Made by a program: the position numbers and the translations under genes
Origin: Vogesella urethralis
Lineage (GTDB): Bacteria; Pseudomonadota; Gammaproteobacteria; Burkholderiales; Chromobacteriaceae
Reading direction: 5' to 3'
Length of the DNA stretch: 64,000 bases
NCBI RefSeq assembly: GCF_007644045.2
Contig: NZ_VMDW02000135.1
Location: forward strand, 83,224 to 147,223
Part shown: positions 33,291-41,470 of the stretch, piece by piece
Position numbering within the stretch: the first letter of the stretch is position 1
How the letters are laid out: the number at the start of each line of letters is the position of its first letter
Notes under the pieces: generated by a model
The model's input: only the letters and a program-made list of their open reading frames with translations
What the model was told of the DNA's origin: nothing
Database searches by the model: none

Positions 33291-33323
33291 AATAAAAAAC
33301 CCTGCGTGCAGCAGCAGGCAGGG
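33291..33323 (-). terminator. Terminator after bacterioferritin
   Basis: On the minus strand the CCCTGC / GCAGGG stem is followed by TTTTTTATT. It ends the bfr transcript upstream of the two-component genes. Confidence 0.88.
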
Positions 33324-33331
33324 TACGGGAC

Positions 33332-33358
33332 AAGGTTGGCCGCATACGGCGGCCAATC
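33332..33358. repeat. 12-mer copy with opposing GCGGCCAA arm
   Basis: AAGGTTGGCCGC (33332-33343) is followed after a short spacer by GCGGCCAA, giving a hairpin just downstream of bfr and before its terminator. Confidence 0.8.
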
Positions 33359-33362
33359 GGGC

Positions 33363-33851
33363 TTAGCTGGCGCTGGCGTCACCGGCGATTTGCGATTGCT
33401 GGTAATTGGCCAGTCCCACCAGATCGATCAGCTTGATCTGCTGTTCCAGCCAGTGCGCGTGGTCGTTTTCGGTTTCTTCCAGCAGCACCATCAGCTGTTC
33501 GCGGGTGATGTAGTCGCGCTCCTGTTCACAGACGGCGATCACGTCTTTCAGCGCGGCAGCCACGCGGTATTCCACGTCCAGATCGCTTTTGAGCATCGAC
33601 GGTACGTCGTCACCGATCACGATCGGCACGCGCTTGGCCACGTTGGGCTTGCCGCCCAGGAACAGGATGCGGGCAATCAGGGTGCGGGCGTGTTCCAGCT
33701 CGTCCTCGCGCTCGTGGTCGATGCGGGCAAACAGCTTGTTCAGGCCCCAGTCCTTGTACATTTCTGCGTGCACGAAGTACTGGTCGGCGGCGGACAGCTC
33801 TTCTGCCAGCAGTTCGTTCAGCAGGTCGATGATTTTCGGGTTGCCTTGCAT
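33363..33851 (-). CDS. bfr: Bacterioferritin, subtype lacking the haem-ligand methionine
   Basis: This is a 24-mer iron-storage protein. The ferroxidase ligands E18, E51, H54 and E94 are in register with E. coli Bfr. In the fourth helix the third site appears as ETENDH with one inserted residue. Position 52, which in haem-binding bacterioferritin is the Met that ligates haem, is Leu here (DELEH). This matches the BfrA/FtnA-like subunit class in Pseudomonas and Neisseria, which cannot bind haem alone. The 162-residue length is normal. No bfd ferredoxin is adjacent. Confidence 0.92.
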   Translation of the reverse strand: MQGNPKIIDLLNELLAEELSAADQYFVHAEMYKDWGLNKLFARIDHEREDELEHARTLIARILFLGGKPNVAKRVPIVIGDDVPSMLKSDLDVEYRVAAALKDVIAVCEQERDYITREQLMVLLEETENDHAHWLEQQIKLIDLVGLANYQQSQIAGDASAS

Positions 33852-34173
33852 GATGTGTGCCCCTGTAAAAGCGGTGAAGTCTCGAATACGGGGATTCTAG
33901 TACAGGCCTGCCATGCTGTCATGGTGGATTTTTGCGAATTATTCGCAATAAAATTATCAACATCGCTATTGTTTTGCCACTTGATGGCACAAAAAACCAA
34001 TAAAACAATCAATAAAGCAATTCGCAAGCAAAGCATTTGCCTGAAGCGAACGCGCCATGCCGCTACCATGCCGCGCCACGTACTGGCGTGATGCGATGAA
34101 TGATGGTAGCGCCGCCGGTGTGTGGGCAGTAAAATCCGGCTGATCCGCCAAAATCAGCACGAAAGCGAACAAG
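33852..34173. other. AT-rich intergenic region between bfr and dcd
   Basis: This 322-base divergent gap carries no credible gene. It is visibly AT-rich and holds a 17-base palindrome at 33932-33948. Promoters for bfr (leftward) and dcd (rightward) are expected here. Confidence 0.6.
33932..33948. promoter_or_regulatory. Palindromic operator candidate upstream of bfr
   Basis: TTGCGAATTATTCGCAA is a perfect palindrome about a central T, 81 bases before the bfr start. Its 7-1-7 geometry agrees at five of seven positions per arm with a Fur-type half-site (TGATAAT). It could be an iron-dependent operator. Confidence 0.5.
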
Positions 34174-34743
34174 ATGAGCATCAAATCCGACAAGTGGATT
34201 CGCCGCATGGCCGAAGAACACGGCATGATCGAGCCGTTTGTATACGACCAGGTCAAGAACGTGAACGGCGAAAAGGTGATCTCGTTCGGCACCTCCAGCT
34301 ACGGCTACGATATCCGCTGCGCGGACGAATTCAAGGTGTTCACCAATATCAACAGCACCATCGTCGACCCGAAAAACTTCGACCCCGACTCCTTCGTGGA
34401 AGTCTCCGGCAAGGGCTACTGCATCATCCCGCCCAACAGCTTTGCGCTGGCCCGTACCGTGGAATACTTCCGCATTCCGCGCTCGGTGCTGACCGTGTGC
34501 CTGGGTAAATCCACCTACGCCCGCTGCGGCATCATCGTCAACGTCACCCCGTTCGAACCGGAATGGGAAGGCTACGTCACGCTGGAGTTTTCCAACACCA
34601 CACCGCTGCCGGCCAAGATCTACGCCAACGAAGGCGTGGCGCAGGTACTGTTCTTCGAATCGGACGAAATCTGCGACGTGTCGTACAAGGACCGCGCCGG
34701 CAAATACATGGGCCAGGTTGGCGTTACCCTGCCGCGCCCCTGA
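34174..34743 (+). CDS. dcd: dCTP deaminase
   Basis: Dcd converts dCTP to dUTP for dTMP synthesis. The 189 residues contain the signature [12 protein letters not shown] near residue 47 and the active-site stretch [17 protein letters not shown] near 110, with the catalytic Glu of GYVTLEFSN near 135. The start [11 protein letters not shown] is the classic bacterial N-terminus. Confidence 0.97.
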   Translation: MSIKSDKWIRRMAEEHGMIEPFVYDQVKNVNGEKVISFGTSSYGYDIRCADEFKVFTNINSTIVDPKNFDPDSFVEVSGKGYCIIPPNSFALARTVEYFRIPRSVLTVCLGKSTYARCGIIVNVTPFEPEWEGYVTLEFSNTTPLPAKIYANEGVAQVLFFESDEICDVSYKDRAGKYMGQVGVTLPRP

Positions 34744-34764
34744 TCCCCCCGCTCTCCACACCAG

Positions 34765-34793
34765 GCCTGCCGGCAACGCCAGCAGGCTTTTTT
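34765..34793 (+). terminator. Terminator after dcd
   Basis: GCCTGC / GCAGGC stem and six T residues. Confidence 0.88.
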
Positions 34794-34950
34794 CATGGCG
34801 GCAGCCTGCCGCGGCGGCCGTATTTAAGCCTCGCAATTTCCCTACCCTGGTCTAGGATGAATTCAGGGCGCGCTGCAAGCAGCCGCCCTGGGCACAGCAA
34901 GCCGTTTCTTCTGAGCGTTGTGGTTCCCCCTTGCCGCATCGCTCTTTTTT

Positions 34951-34988
34951 TTGCCATTTCAATTGTGTACAATTTAATTTTTTACAAT
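34951..34988 (+). promoter_or_regulatory. Candidate OhrR operator and promoter of gpx-ohrR
   Basis: The AT-rich leader holds AATTGT-GT-ACAATT (34961-34974). Overlapping it is TACAATT-T-AATTTTT (34968-34982), which resembles the OhrR box TACAATT-N-AATTGTA. TTGCCA (34951-34956) and TTAATT (34974-34979) give a 17-base-spaced promoter overlapped by the box. Because ohrR is the second gene of the operon, autorepression relieved by organic peroxide is likely. Confidence 0.6.
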
Positions 34989-35001
34989 CAGAGTAAACAC
35001 C

Positions 35002-35478
35002 ATGTCTGTCTATCAATATCGCGTGCCCGCCCTGCTGGGCGGCGACATCCAGCTGGCCGACTACCAGGGCAAGGTACTGCTGCTGGTGAATACCGCCAGC
35101 GAATGCGGCTTTACCTACCAGTACGAAGGCCTGGAAGCGCTTCACCGCGAGCTGGGCGACAAAGGCCTGGCGGTGATCGGCTTCCCCTGCAACCAGTTCG
35201 GCAAGCAGGAACCCGGCGGCGCCGAAGCCATCGGCAGCTTTTGCCAGAAAAACTACGGCGTCAGCTTCAAGATGGCGGCCAAGATCGACGTCAACGGCGC
35301 CAATGCCGACCCGCTGTGGCAATACCTGAAGCAGCAGAAAGCCGGCATTCTGGGCACCCGTGCCATCAAGTGGAACTTCACCAAGTTCCTGCTGGACCGC
35401 CAGGGGCGCGTGGTTGGCCGCTTCGGCCCGCGCACCAAACCGGAAGCGCTGCGCAGCGAGATCGAGCGCCTGCTATGA
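35002..35478 (+). CDS. Glutathione peroxidase family protein (thiol peroxidase)
   Basis: This cytoplasmic peroxidase of 158 residues reduces lipid or organic hydroperoxides. The catalytic Cys is C35 (NTASECGFT), with Gln of FPCNQFGKQEPG near 65 and the Trp-Asn pair of KWNFTKFL near 124, completing the active-site triad. Its stop overlaps the ohrR start (ATGA), so peroxidase and sensor form one operon. Confidence 0.94.
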   Translation: MSVYQYRVPALLGGDIQLADYQGKVLLLVNTASECGFTYQYEGLEALHRELGDKGLAVIGFPCNQFGKQEPGGAEAIGSFCQKNYGVSFKMAAKIDVNGANADPLWQYLKQQKAGILGTRAIKWNFTKFLLDRQGRVVGRFGPRTKPEALRSEIERLL

Positions 35479-35918
35479 CACCGGAACTGCAACTGGACCG
35501 GCAGCTGTGCTTTGCGCTGTACGCGGCCAGCCGCAGCATGACCCAGGCCTACCAGCCGCTGCTGGGGGCGTTGGGGCTGACCTACCCGCAATACTTGGTG
35601 CTGCTGGTGCTATGGGAGCAGGATGGCGCCAGCATCAAGCAGCTGGGCGAGCGCCTGCTGCTGGATTCCGGCACCCTGACACCGTTGTTGAAGCGGCTGG
35701 AGGCCGCCGGCCTGCTGCAGCGGCGGCGCGCCAGCGACGATGAGCGACGGGTGGAAGTGTGGCTAAGCGAGGCTGGCAAGGCGCTGGAGGAAAAGGCCGC
35801 CGCCATCCCGCAGGCGATGCGCTGCCGCTACGGCGCGGAAGGCCGCGAGGCCGAATCGGCCATGCTGCGACAAACCCTGCAGCAACTGACCATGCTGCTG
35901 CAGGGGAAACCGGGCTAG
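35475..35918 (+). CDS. ohrR: Organic-peroxide sensor repressor OhrR (MarR family)
   Basis: The 147-residue winged-helix repressor begins LQLDRQLCFALYAASR. C12 is the conserved reactive cysteine of OhrR, which is oxidised by organic hydroperoxide and releases DNA. The MarR core (LTYPQYLVLLVLWEQDG, then LDSGTLTPLLKRLEAAGL) follows. It overlaps gpx by four bases. Instead of the usual ohr target it is coupled to a glutathione peroxidase. Its stop overlaps that of the convergent small gene by four bases. Confidence 0.9.
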   Translation: MTPELQLDRQLCFALYAASRSMTQAYQPLLGALGLTYPQYLVLLVLWEQDGASIKQLGERLLLDSGTLTPLLKRLEAAGLLQRRRASDDERRVEVWLSEAGKALEEKAAAIPQAMRCRYGAEGREAESAMLRQTLQQLTMLLQGKPG

Positions 35919-36223
35919 ATGGCTTCGCTGGCTGCCTGGCACGGGCTGTCCAGCGCCTCGCGCGCCAGCCTGGCCAGCGCGTCCAGGTCTTCGTCCAGAT
36001 GCTGCTGCATGTGACGCAGCGCACCGGCCAGAATGGCCGACGCCAGCAAGGCCTCGTCACACTGGAACACCTGCGCCATGGCACGCAGCTGGCTGCAAGT
36101 CTGGTGATTGAGTGGTAACGCCAGCTGGCGCACCGGGTCGACGGACAACAGCTGGCCCAGGTCGCGCCCTTCGGCCTGGTGGCGTTCCAGCTGGGCGATG
36201 AAGTCATGCAGGGTATCGTTCAC
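35915..36223 (-). CDS. Small hypothetical protein
   Basis: The 102-residue acidic, Leu/Ala-rich helical protein begins at a GTG (36221-36223) preceded by GGAGGTG. It has one Cys near residue 54 and one near 95, but no membrane segment or signal peptide. I do not recognise a family. A good ribosome site and its tail-to-tail fit with ohrR support a real gene. Confidence 0.65.
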   Translation of the reverse strand: MNDTLHDFIAQLERHQAEGRDLGQLLSVDPVRQLALPLNHQTCSQLRAMAQVFQCDEALLASAILAGALRHMQQHLDEDLDALARLAREALDSPCQAASEAI

Positions 36224-36334
36224 GTGTCACCTCCGCTTTCCGGGCAGATGCCCGTTCCAGCATGGCACACGCGGCCAACATTCCCAGCCCGATAGCGATA
36301 AAAAATGATCGCCATCAAGCACTTAGGTCAAGCA

Positions 36335-36739
36335 CTAGCCCTGATGCAGATCGCCATCGATATAGCGCCAGGCGCCGTCTTCACGGCGAAAGCGGCTGGT
36401 TTCGTGCAAGCGGTAGGCGCGGCCGCACACCTTGTAGCGCGCCACGAACTCCACGGTGCCGCTATCGTCCCCCTCTGCACCGCCCGAGGTAGCCAATACC
36501 TGCAAGCCCAGCCACTTCACGCCGTCGTCGGCACTCAGGTCCAGGCTGACGGGGCGCGTGTCGCTGGCCCAGCTTTGCAGCAGGTAGGGTTCCAGCTGCA
36601 GCACAAAGGCGCTATAGCGCGAGCGCATCAGCTGTTCGGCGCGTGCGGGTAACTCGCCGTGGTGGTAGCGGCCGCAACAAGCGGCGTAAGGCAACGGTTG
36701 GCCGCAATGGCAGCCAGTACTGGCAGGGGTCTTTTTCAT
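36335..36739 (-). CDS. ychJ: YchJ-family (UPF0225) protein
   Basis: The 134-residue protein has an N-terminal SEC-C-like zinc motif (CHCGQPLPYAACCGRYH) and the family middle (LMRSRYSAFVLQ), followed by an NTF2-like fold region with VEFVARYK. The start at 36739 is ten bases after the upstream lipoprotein stop. Function of the family is unknown. SEC-C motifs bind zinc and can bind SecA/SecB-type partners. Confidence 0.88.
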   Translation of the reverse strand: MKKTPASTGCHCGQPLPYAACCGRYHHGELPARAEQLMRSRYSAFVLQLEPYLLQSWASDTRPVSLDLSADDGVKWLGLQVLATSGGAEGDDSGTVEFVARYKVCGRAYRLHETSRFRREDGAWRYIDGDLHQG

Positions 36740-36749
36740 CAGGCAAGGG

Positions 36750-37166
36750 TCAGCGCGGCAAAGGCGGCAGGCTGTAGAGCTTGAGCAGGAACTGGGTAAA
36801 AGCCGGGTTGGCGGGTTTGTCCGGCAGCGTGGGCCAGCGCCGTTGCCACATCTCCAGACGGTCTTCCATCTGTTTCTGGGCACGGGCACTGTCGATCTGG
36901 CCGGCGTCGCGCTGCTGGGCGATACGGCGATAGGTGCGGAACACGTCGTCGTCCACCGCGTTGCGGCCAACCTGCTGCTGGCGCAGCGCGTCCAGCTTGT
37001 CGGCCACCTGCACGCGGGTAAGCTCGCCCTTGCCCACGCGCGGCGCCAGTTGCTGCGCTTCGCGCATCAGCACGTCGGCAGCGGCATGGCCGCCGCCGCC
37101 CAGCTGCGGCAAGCTGGCGCAACCGGCCAGCCACAGCAGAGACAGCATCAGAAGCAATCGTTTCAT
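36750..37166 (-). CDS. Small lipoprotein of unknown function
   Basis: It starts MKRLLLMLSLLWLAGC, a clear lipoprotein signal with a lipobox ending in Cys at residue 16, so the protein is membrane-anchored. The rest (about 120 residues) is charged and helical, with no family I recognise. An in-frame ATG nine bases upstream (37173-37175) is possible; neither has a strong ribosome site. It precedes ychJ in a two-gene unit. Confidence 0.75.
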   Translation of the reverse strand: MKRLLLMLSLLWLAGCASLPQLGGGGHAAADVLMREAQQLAPRVGKGELTRVQVADKLDALRQQQVGRNAVDDDVFRTYRRIAQQRDAGQIDSARAQKQMEDRLEMWQRRWPTLPDKPANPAFTQFLLKLYSLPPLPR

Positions 37167-37223
37167 GTGTGGCATTGTAATCGGGATTGCGCACTGGCGC
37201 TGCCCTGCCCTATCGCTGAATGC

Positions 37224-37246
37224 AAAAACCCCGCCTGGCGGTGGGG
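37224..37246 (-). terminator. Minus-strand terminator downstream of cysK
   Basis: A CCCC...GGGG stem with a CCGCCAGG centre is followed on the minus strand by TTTTTGC. It faces the cysK side of the long non-coding stretch. Confidence 0.75.
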
Positions 37247-37247
37247 T

Positions 37248-37279
37248 GCCAGTCAGTTAACGCTGACTGGCGTTTTTTT
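37248..37279 (+). terminator. Strong plus-strand terminator with no obvious gene before it
   Basis: A perfect nine-base stem (GCCAGTCAG / CTGACTGGC) with a six-base loop and seven T residues. The nearest plus-strand gene upstream, ohrR, ends 1.3 kb away. Confidence 0.8.
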
Positions 37280-37282
37280 GGT

Positions 37283-37647
37283 TAGAGGTTTGTTGCGTTG
37301 AAGTACGCTAGTGTGTCCGCTATGCGGACGATGATTAGATGCCGGTTCCGCCCGGCAGACGGGAAAGGGGGCGGATTGCCGCCCCCTTTTCATTCCCCCG
37401 CAACCCGGGGCTGCTCGAAACCCCGGTCAAAACGGCACGCCCCAGGCGCCGCCGAACTCGCCCCTCGCTAACGGCTCGGGGCTCAAACAAATCGGCGTCT
37501 TAAAACCTGGGGCGCACCGTTTTGACCGGCTCGCGCCAACGGGATGGGGCGCCGCACTCACGCCTTACCAATTGATAGCCAAGTACATTCGACTAACTGA
37601 CCAGCATTATCCTGGCGGCGGGGTGTAGGCACACGGTGAGCGGATGA
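37283..37647. other. Structured non-coding stretch with nested inverted repeats
   Basis: No open frame here looks like a gene. The region contains GTCCGC-TAT-GCGGAC (37315-37329) and a perfect 11-base hairpin AAAGGGGGCGG / CCGCCCCCTTT (37364-37389). It also has a 107-base element (37423-37529) whose 24-base arms match at 22 positions, with inner complementary segments CGCCGA/TCGGCG and GCCCC/GGGGC. This looks like a folded RNA or a mobile-element remnant upstream of the cysK terminator. Confidence 0.6.
37423..37529. repeat. Long imperfect inverted repeat, 24-base arms
   Basis: Left arm 37423-37446 begins CCGGTCAAAACGG. Right arm 37506-37529 ends CCGTTTTGACCGG. Only two adjacent mismatches separate the arms from perfect complementarity. 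The 59-base centre has further hairpins. Confidence 0.85.
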
Positions 37648-38583
37648 TCAGTCGGCCAGATGCTGGAACAGCGCGGTCGACAGGTAACGCTCGCCGAACG
37701 ACGGAATGACCACCACGATCAGCTTGCCAGCATTTTCCGGGCGCTTGGCCAGCTGCAGCGCGGCCCACACGGCGGCGCCGGACGAGATGCCCACCAGTAC
37801 ACCTTCCTGGCTAGCCACGGCACGAGCGGTCTCGAACGCGTCATCGTTGCCGACGCGGATGATTTCGTCGTAGATGCCGGTATTGAGAATGGGCGGCACA
37901 AAGCCGGCGCCGATGCCCTGGATCGGGTGCGGGCCCTTGGCACCACCAGACAGCACCGGCGACGCATCCGGCTCTACCGCCACGATCTGTACGCCCGGCT
38001 TGCGCGCTTTCAGCACTTCGCCCACGCCGGTGATGGTACCGCCGGTGCCGACGCCGGCTACCAGAATATCCACCTGGCCGTCGGTATCGCGCCAGATTTC
38101 TTCGGCGGTGGTGTTGCGGTGGATCTCGGGGTTGGCCGGGTTTTCAAACTGTTGCGGCATGAAGTGGGTGTCGGGGTTGGCCGCCACGATCTCGCGGGCT
38201 TTGGCGATGGCACCGCCCATGCCGTCCGGGCCGGGGGTCAGTACCAGCTCGGCACCGTAGGCGCGCAGCAGCTGGCGGCGCTCGCGGCTCATGGTTTCCG
38301 GCATGGTGATGATCAGCTTGTAACCGCGCGCCGCGCACACCATGGCCAGGCCGATACCGGTGTTGCCGGAGGTGGGCTCCACGATCACGGTGCCGGGGCC
38401 GATCTTGCCGTCTTGCTCGGCGGCATCGATCATCGCTACCGCAATGCGGTCTTTCACGCTGTGGCCGGGGTTAAAGAACTCCAGCTTGGCCACCACGGTG
38501 GCGCCGGCGCCTTCGGTGACACGGTTCAGGCGCACCAGCGGCGTGTTGCCGATGAGGTCGGTGACGGAAGAAGCAATACGCAT
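37648..38583 (-). CDS. cysK: Cysteine synthase A (O-acetylserine sulfhydrylase)
   Basis: This PLP enzyme forms L-cysteine from O-acetylserine and sulfide. The PLP lysine is K44 in [19 protein letters not shown] is the substrate loop and [16 protein letters not shown] the phosphate-binding loop. The C-terminus [12 protein letters not shown] is the CysK hallmark. The length is 311 residues. It stands alone with no cys neighbours. Confidence 0.95.
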   Translation of the reverse strand: MRIASSVTDLIGNTPLVRLNRVTEGAGATVVAKLEFFNPGHSVKDRIAVAMIDAAEQDGKIGPGTVIVEPTSGNTGIGLAMVCAARGYKLIITMPETMSRERRQLLRAYGAELVLTPGPDGMGGAIAKAREIVAANPDTHFMPQQFENPANPEIHRNTTAEEIWRDTDGQVDILVAGVGTGGTITGVGEVLKARKPGVQIVAVEPDASPVLSGGAKGPHPIQGIGAGFVPPILNTGIYDEIIRVGNDDAFETARAVASQEGVLVGISSGAAVWAALQLAKRPENAGKLIVVVIPSFGERYLSTALFQHLAD

Positions 38584-38704
38584 TGTTTATTCTCCTGTTG
38601 AGCGCACGGCGCAGGCCGTTATGCTGAGCAATTCTATACAGTCACACCCGGGCTGCCTAATACCGTTTTTTGATAAGTTTCGAACGCTTGCCTATAACCG
38701 GCAC

Positions 38705-39241
38705 TCACGAGATGCCGGGCATCACGCGGCAGCCGGCTTGCCATACCGCGTCGTCGTAAGCCACCAGCACGATGCGCTGCAGCTCATGCGCCGGTGCTGC
38801 GGCCAACCATTCGGTAATGGCCTGCCACGCCACGCTCATCGCCGCCAGCGCCGGGTAACCGTATACGCCGCAACTGATGGCCGGGAACGCCAGCTCGCGC
38901 ACGCCACGGTTGGCCGCTTCGTCTAGGCAATGGCGGTAACACAGCGCCAGCTGGGCGGCTTCGTCCTCGTCGCCACCGCGCCATACCGGGCCGACGGTAT
39001 GAAACACCCAGCGTGCCGGCAGCGCGAAACCGGGCGTTACCCGTACCTCGCCCACCGGGCAAAAGCCGTGCTGCAAACAGGCCTGCAGCATGCCGGGGCC
39101 GGCAGCTCGATGGATGGCACCGTCCACCCCGCCGCCGCCACGCAAGCCACGGTTGGCCGCATTGACGATGGCGTCTACCGCCAGCCGGGTGATATCGCCG
39201 CGCCACAATTCGATGGTGACGCCGTGTTGACGTGTCAGCAT
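38705..39241 (-). CDS. Macro-domain protein (MacroD-type ADP-ribose hydrolase)
   Basis: This 178-residue single macro domain probably removes ADP-ribose from proteins or deacetylates O-acetyl-ADP-ribose. The ligand-binding loops [30 protein letters not shown] and ISCGVYGYP match MacroD. The ATG at 39239-39241 lies only about 20 bases after the proQ terminator, leaving no room for a normal promoter, so it may depend on readthrough. Its ribosome site is weak (GGACAAAACC). Confidence 0.9.
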   Translation of the reverse strand: MLTRQHGVTIELWRGDITRLAVDAIVNAANRGLRGGGGVDGAIHRAAGPGMLQACLQHGFCPVGEVRVTPGFALPARWVFHTVGPVWRGGDEDEAAQLALCYRHCLDEAANRGVRELAFPAISCGVYGYPALAAMSVAWQAITEWLAAAPAHELQRIVLVAYDDAVWQAGCRVMPGIS

Positions 39242-39261
39242 GCTTGGTTTTGTCCTTGCTG

Positions 39262-39296
39262 AAAAAACAAAACCCCTCGCCGTATCGGGAGGGGTT
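39262..39296 (-). terminator. Terminator after proQ-family gene
   Basis: AACCCCTC / GAGGGGTT stem with a ten-base loop. The minus strand continues TTTTGTTTTTT. Confidence 0.92.
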
Positions 39297-39314
39297 GTCT
39301 GGCCGCTGCGCGGA

Positions 39315-39767
39315 TTATTCCGCGCTGTCGGTCTTGGCGGCTTCGGCGACCACGGCTTCGGCAGCCGGTACCTCGGCGGCAACCGGCGCTGCAGCGTCGG
39401 TCTTGGCCGGGCGTGGCTGCACCATGCGCTCGGCAGCGGCTTTTTCTTCGGCGCTGACTACGCCGACCGGCTTCATCGCCAGGTCGAAGCGCTTGCCGCC
39501 ACGGGCCAGCGACTTGATGTAGCGCTGACGGCGGCAGTGGTTGGCCAGCACGCGGGCCACCAGTTGGGCGTCGAACTGCGGCAGTTCGGCGATCAGCGCC
39601 TCGTGGATGCCCAGCGCCAGCGGCAGGAAGCGTTTGAACACGTCGTACTTGGCGTAGACGTGAGCGGCGATCATCTCGGTCTGGCTTTTCTTGCTCAGGC
39701 TTTGTACGGCCGTCTTCAGTGCCGCACCCAGTGCTGTTTCATTATTCGGTTTCATGGCGTTTTTCAT
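39315..39767 (-). CDS. proQ: ProQ/FinO-family RNA chaperone
   Basis: The 150-residue RNA-binding protein helps sRNA-mRNA pairing. The FinO domain occupies about residues 20-100: [18 protein letters not shown], then [19 protein letters not shown]. It has the basic patch and the LxLGIHxxL core. The C-terminal tail is a low-complexity Ala/Glu/Pro/Val linker. It is a single gene with its own terminator. Confidence 0.85.
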   Translation of the reverse strand: MKNAMKPNNETALGAALKTAVQSLSKKSQTEMIAAHVYAKYDVFKRFLPLALGIHEALIAELPQFDAQLVARVLANHCRRQRYIKSLARGGKRFDLAMKPVGVVSAEEKAAAERMVQPRPAKTDAAAPVAAEVPAAEAVVAEAAKTDSAE

Positions 39768-39901
39768 GGTTCAGGTCACCGGGCAAAGCAGGTTTGCGCG
39801 CAGTCCTTTCAGTATCGGCACGTGCGGACGGCGACGCCATCCGGCAAAAAGGGGGCTATCTTAATGCAGCCGGCGCCCAGACGCCAGCCGCATGACACCG
39901 C

Positions 39902-40330
39902 TTACCAACAGTTGGCCGCAGTATAGCCACTGGTGGCGCTGGTCACGCCCTTCAGACCAGTATTGGTTAGCGTCAGGATATTGCACTTGTCGGTATTCTG
40001 CCCGGCCTTGCTTTGCGGCGTGGCACTAAGGGTGTAACCGACAGTCGGGCTGGCCGCCGCGATGCTGATGTTGTAGTAACCGTTTTCGGTCAGGCCACTG
40101 CTGGCAATGCCCATCACCGAGCCTAGCGACGCCAGCGTGGTGCTATACGTATTGTTGGCCGAATAGTAGCGCTCCTGCGCCAGCGCCACCGCGGCCAGCG
40201 CGGTCTTGGCCTCGGTACGGTTGGCGCGAATCACGTAGTCGCGGTACAGCGGCATGGCAATGCTGGTAAGAATACCGACAATCGCCACCACAATGACCAG
40301 CTCGATCAGGGTAAAGCCCTGTTGTTTCAT
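39902..40330 (-). CDS. pilE: Type IV pilin-like minor pilin (PilE-like)
   Basis: Class III signal MKQQG, then [17 protein letters not shown], is cleaved by PilD after G5 to give N-methyl-Phe and the assembly residue E5 of the mature chain. The 142-residue protein has the canonical alpha1 helix and a C-terminal Cys pair (about residues 117 and 141) that would form a D-region disulfide. It is last of five pilin genes. By position it corresponds to PilE of the fimT-pilVWX-pilE clusters or PilX/ComP-type minor pilins of Neisseria. GGAG precedes the start. Confidence 0.85.
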   Translation of the reverse strand: MKQQGFTLIELVIVVAIVGILTSIAMPLYRDYVIRANRTEAKTALAAVALAQERYYSANNTYSTTLASLGSVMGIASSGLTENGYYNISIAAASPTVGYTLSATPQSKAGQNTDKCNILTLTNTGLKGVTSATSGYTAANCW

Positions 40331-40344
40331 GTTTGTCTCCGCGT

Positions 40345-40761
40345 TCATTCTTCTACCGATACCACTGATTCCAGCGCCGTTACCGAGTTCGGGTCGTTGC
40401 GCAAGCCGGTGGCGCTGGCCTGGATACGGTAATACACCTTACCGCCCGAGGCCGTGCAGTTGTTGACGCAACTGATGGTATAGCTGGACGACGCCCCACC
40501 CAGAGGCGAGACCGTGGCGCGTGACGGCAATGGCACCGAAGCGGTGATATTACTGAGGTCATCGGCCGTGCCCAGGTAGATCTCGCCTTCGCGCAGCGCC
40601 GCTTCGGCGGCAAAAAAAGCCACGTTTTTTTCGCGCAGGTTACCGGCAATCTTCTCCTGCACGATGGCACTCTTGGTGACGGCAAAACCCAGCAGGCCCA
40701 GCACCAGCAGGAACACCATCACCACCAACAGCGAAAAGCCGCGTTGCTGCATCCGGCTCAT
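40345..40761 (-). CDS. pilX: Minor pilin PilX-like
   Basis: The 138-residue type IV minor pilin has a leader ending in G8 before [18 protein letters not shown]. The mature fifth residue is Val, not the Glu found in most pilins. The same departure occurs in tip-complex pseudopilins such as GspK. The downstream [10 protein letters not shown] is a PilX trait. It overlaps the pilW stop by four bases (ATGA). Confidence 0.85.
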   Translation of the reverse strand: MSRMQQRGFSLLVVMVFLLVLGLLGFAVTKSAIVQEKIAGNLREKNVAFFAAEAALREGEIYLGTADDLSNITASVPLPSRATVSPLGGASSSYTISCVNNCTASGGKVYYRIQASATGLRNDPNSVTALESVVSVEE

Positions 40762-41465
40762 GGCGCATTCCTCACGTAAACCGAGGTGCGGAACACCTTG
40801 GCGATCCGGTTATTACTGGTACTGCTGGCCGCGTTGTTGCAGTCGGTAAAGCTCACCGCCGACGGCGCCACATTGTTTTCCAGTGACTCCACCACCATGC
40901 ACACGCGGATAGCGTACACCGCCGACGCCGGTGGCGCGGCAACGTAGCCATCGGGAATACGATCGCCGGTGGTGTCTTGCCCGTACTGGAACACCAGCTG
41001 TGTCACACCAGGCACCACTTCGTTACCATCGCAACGCAGGCTGGTGCCGCTACGATCAATCACATGCGTTCGCGACGCGTTTTGTGTCAGCCCCTGGCCG
41101 CTACAATCGACGATATTGCCGTCGTCGGCACCGCGCACCCGCAACTGCAAGGTGGACGAAGTACCGGCAAACAGCTGCGAGGCCTGCATCGCCAGAGCAC
41201 TGCCACTGGCATTGGTAGCCGGGTACAGTGTGGCAAAGCTGGTGGCAATTTCGGAGTTGGCCGCGTACCCGGCCTGACGGATCTGCTGCCCCAGCCACGA
41301 TATGGCAAAGCGGCCACGCTCCTGCACGTCGGCTTGGGCCTGCTGCGTGCGATAGGTGCTCTTGTTGGCGATGAAGAACTGCGCTGCTACCAGGATCAGG
41401 AACAGCGACAGTACCAGCGATACCATCAGCTCGACCATGGTCAGACCGTATTGTCTTGTCTTCAT
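40758..41465 (-). CDS. pilW: Minor pilin PilW-like
   Basis: The 235-residue product has leader MKTRQYG and mature start LTMVELMVSLVLSLFLIL (E5 present), followed by the PilW pattern QQAQADVQERGRFAISWLGQ. It is thought to form the pilus tip-initiation complex with PilV, PilX and FimT. Confidence 0.87.
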   Translation of the reverse strand: MKTRQYGLTMVELMVSLVLSLFLILVAAQFFIANKSTYRTQQAQADVQERGRFAISWLGQQIRQAGYAANSEIATSFATLYPATNASGSALAMQASQLFAGTSSTLQLRVRGADDGNIVDCSGQGLTQNASRTHVIDRSGTSLRCDGNEVVPGVTQLVFQYGQDTTGDRIPDGYVAAPPASAVYAIRVCMVVESLENNVAPSAVSFTDCNNAASSTSNNRIAKVFRTSVYVRNAP

Positions 41466-41470
41466 GGCGT

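Noticed and set aside
37423..37529. Integron attC site
   Set aside because: The nested inverted repeat has a similar size, but I could not find the required RYYYAAC/GTTRRRY ends in the right places, and no integrase of that class is near.
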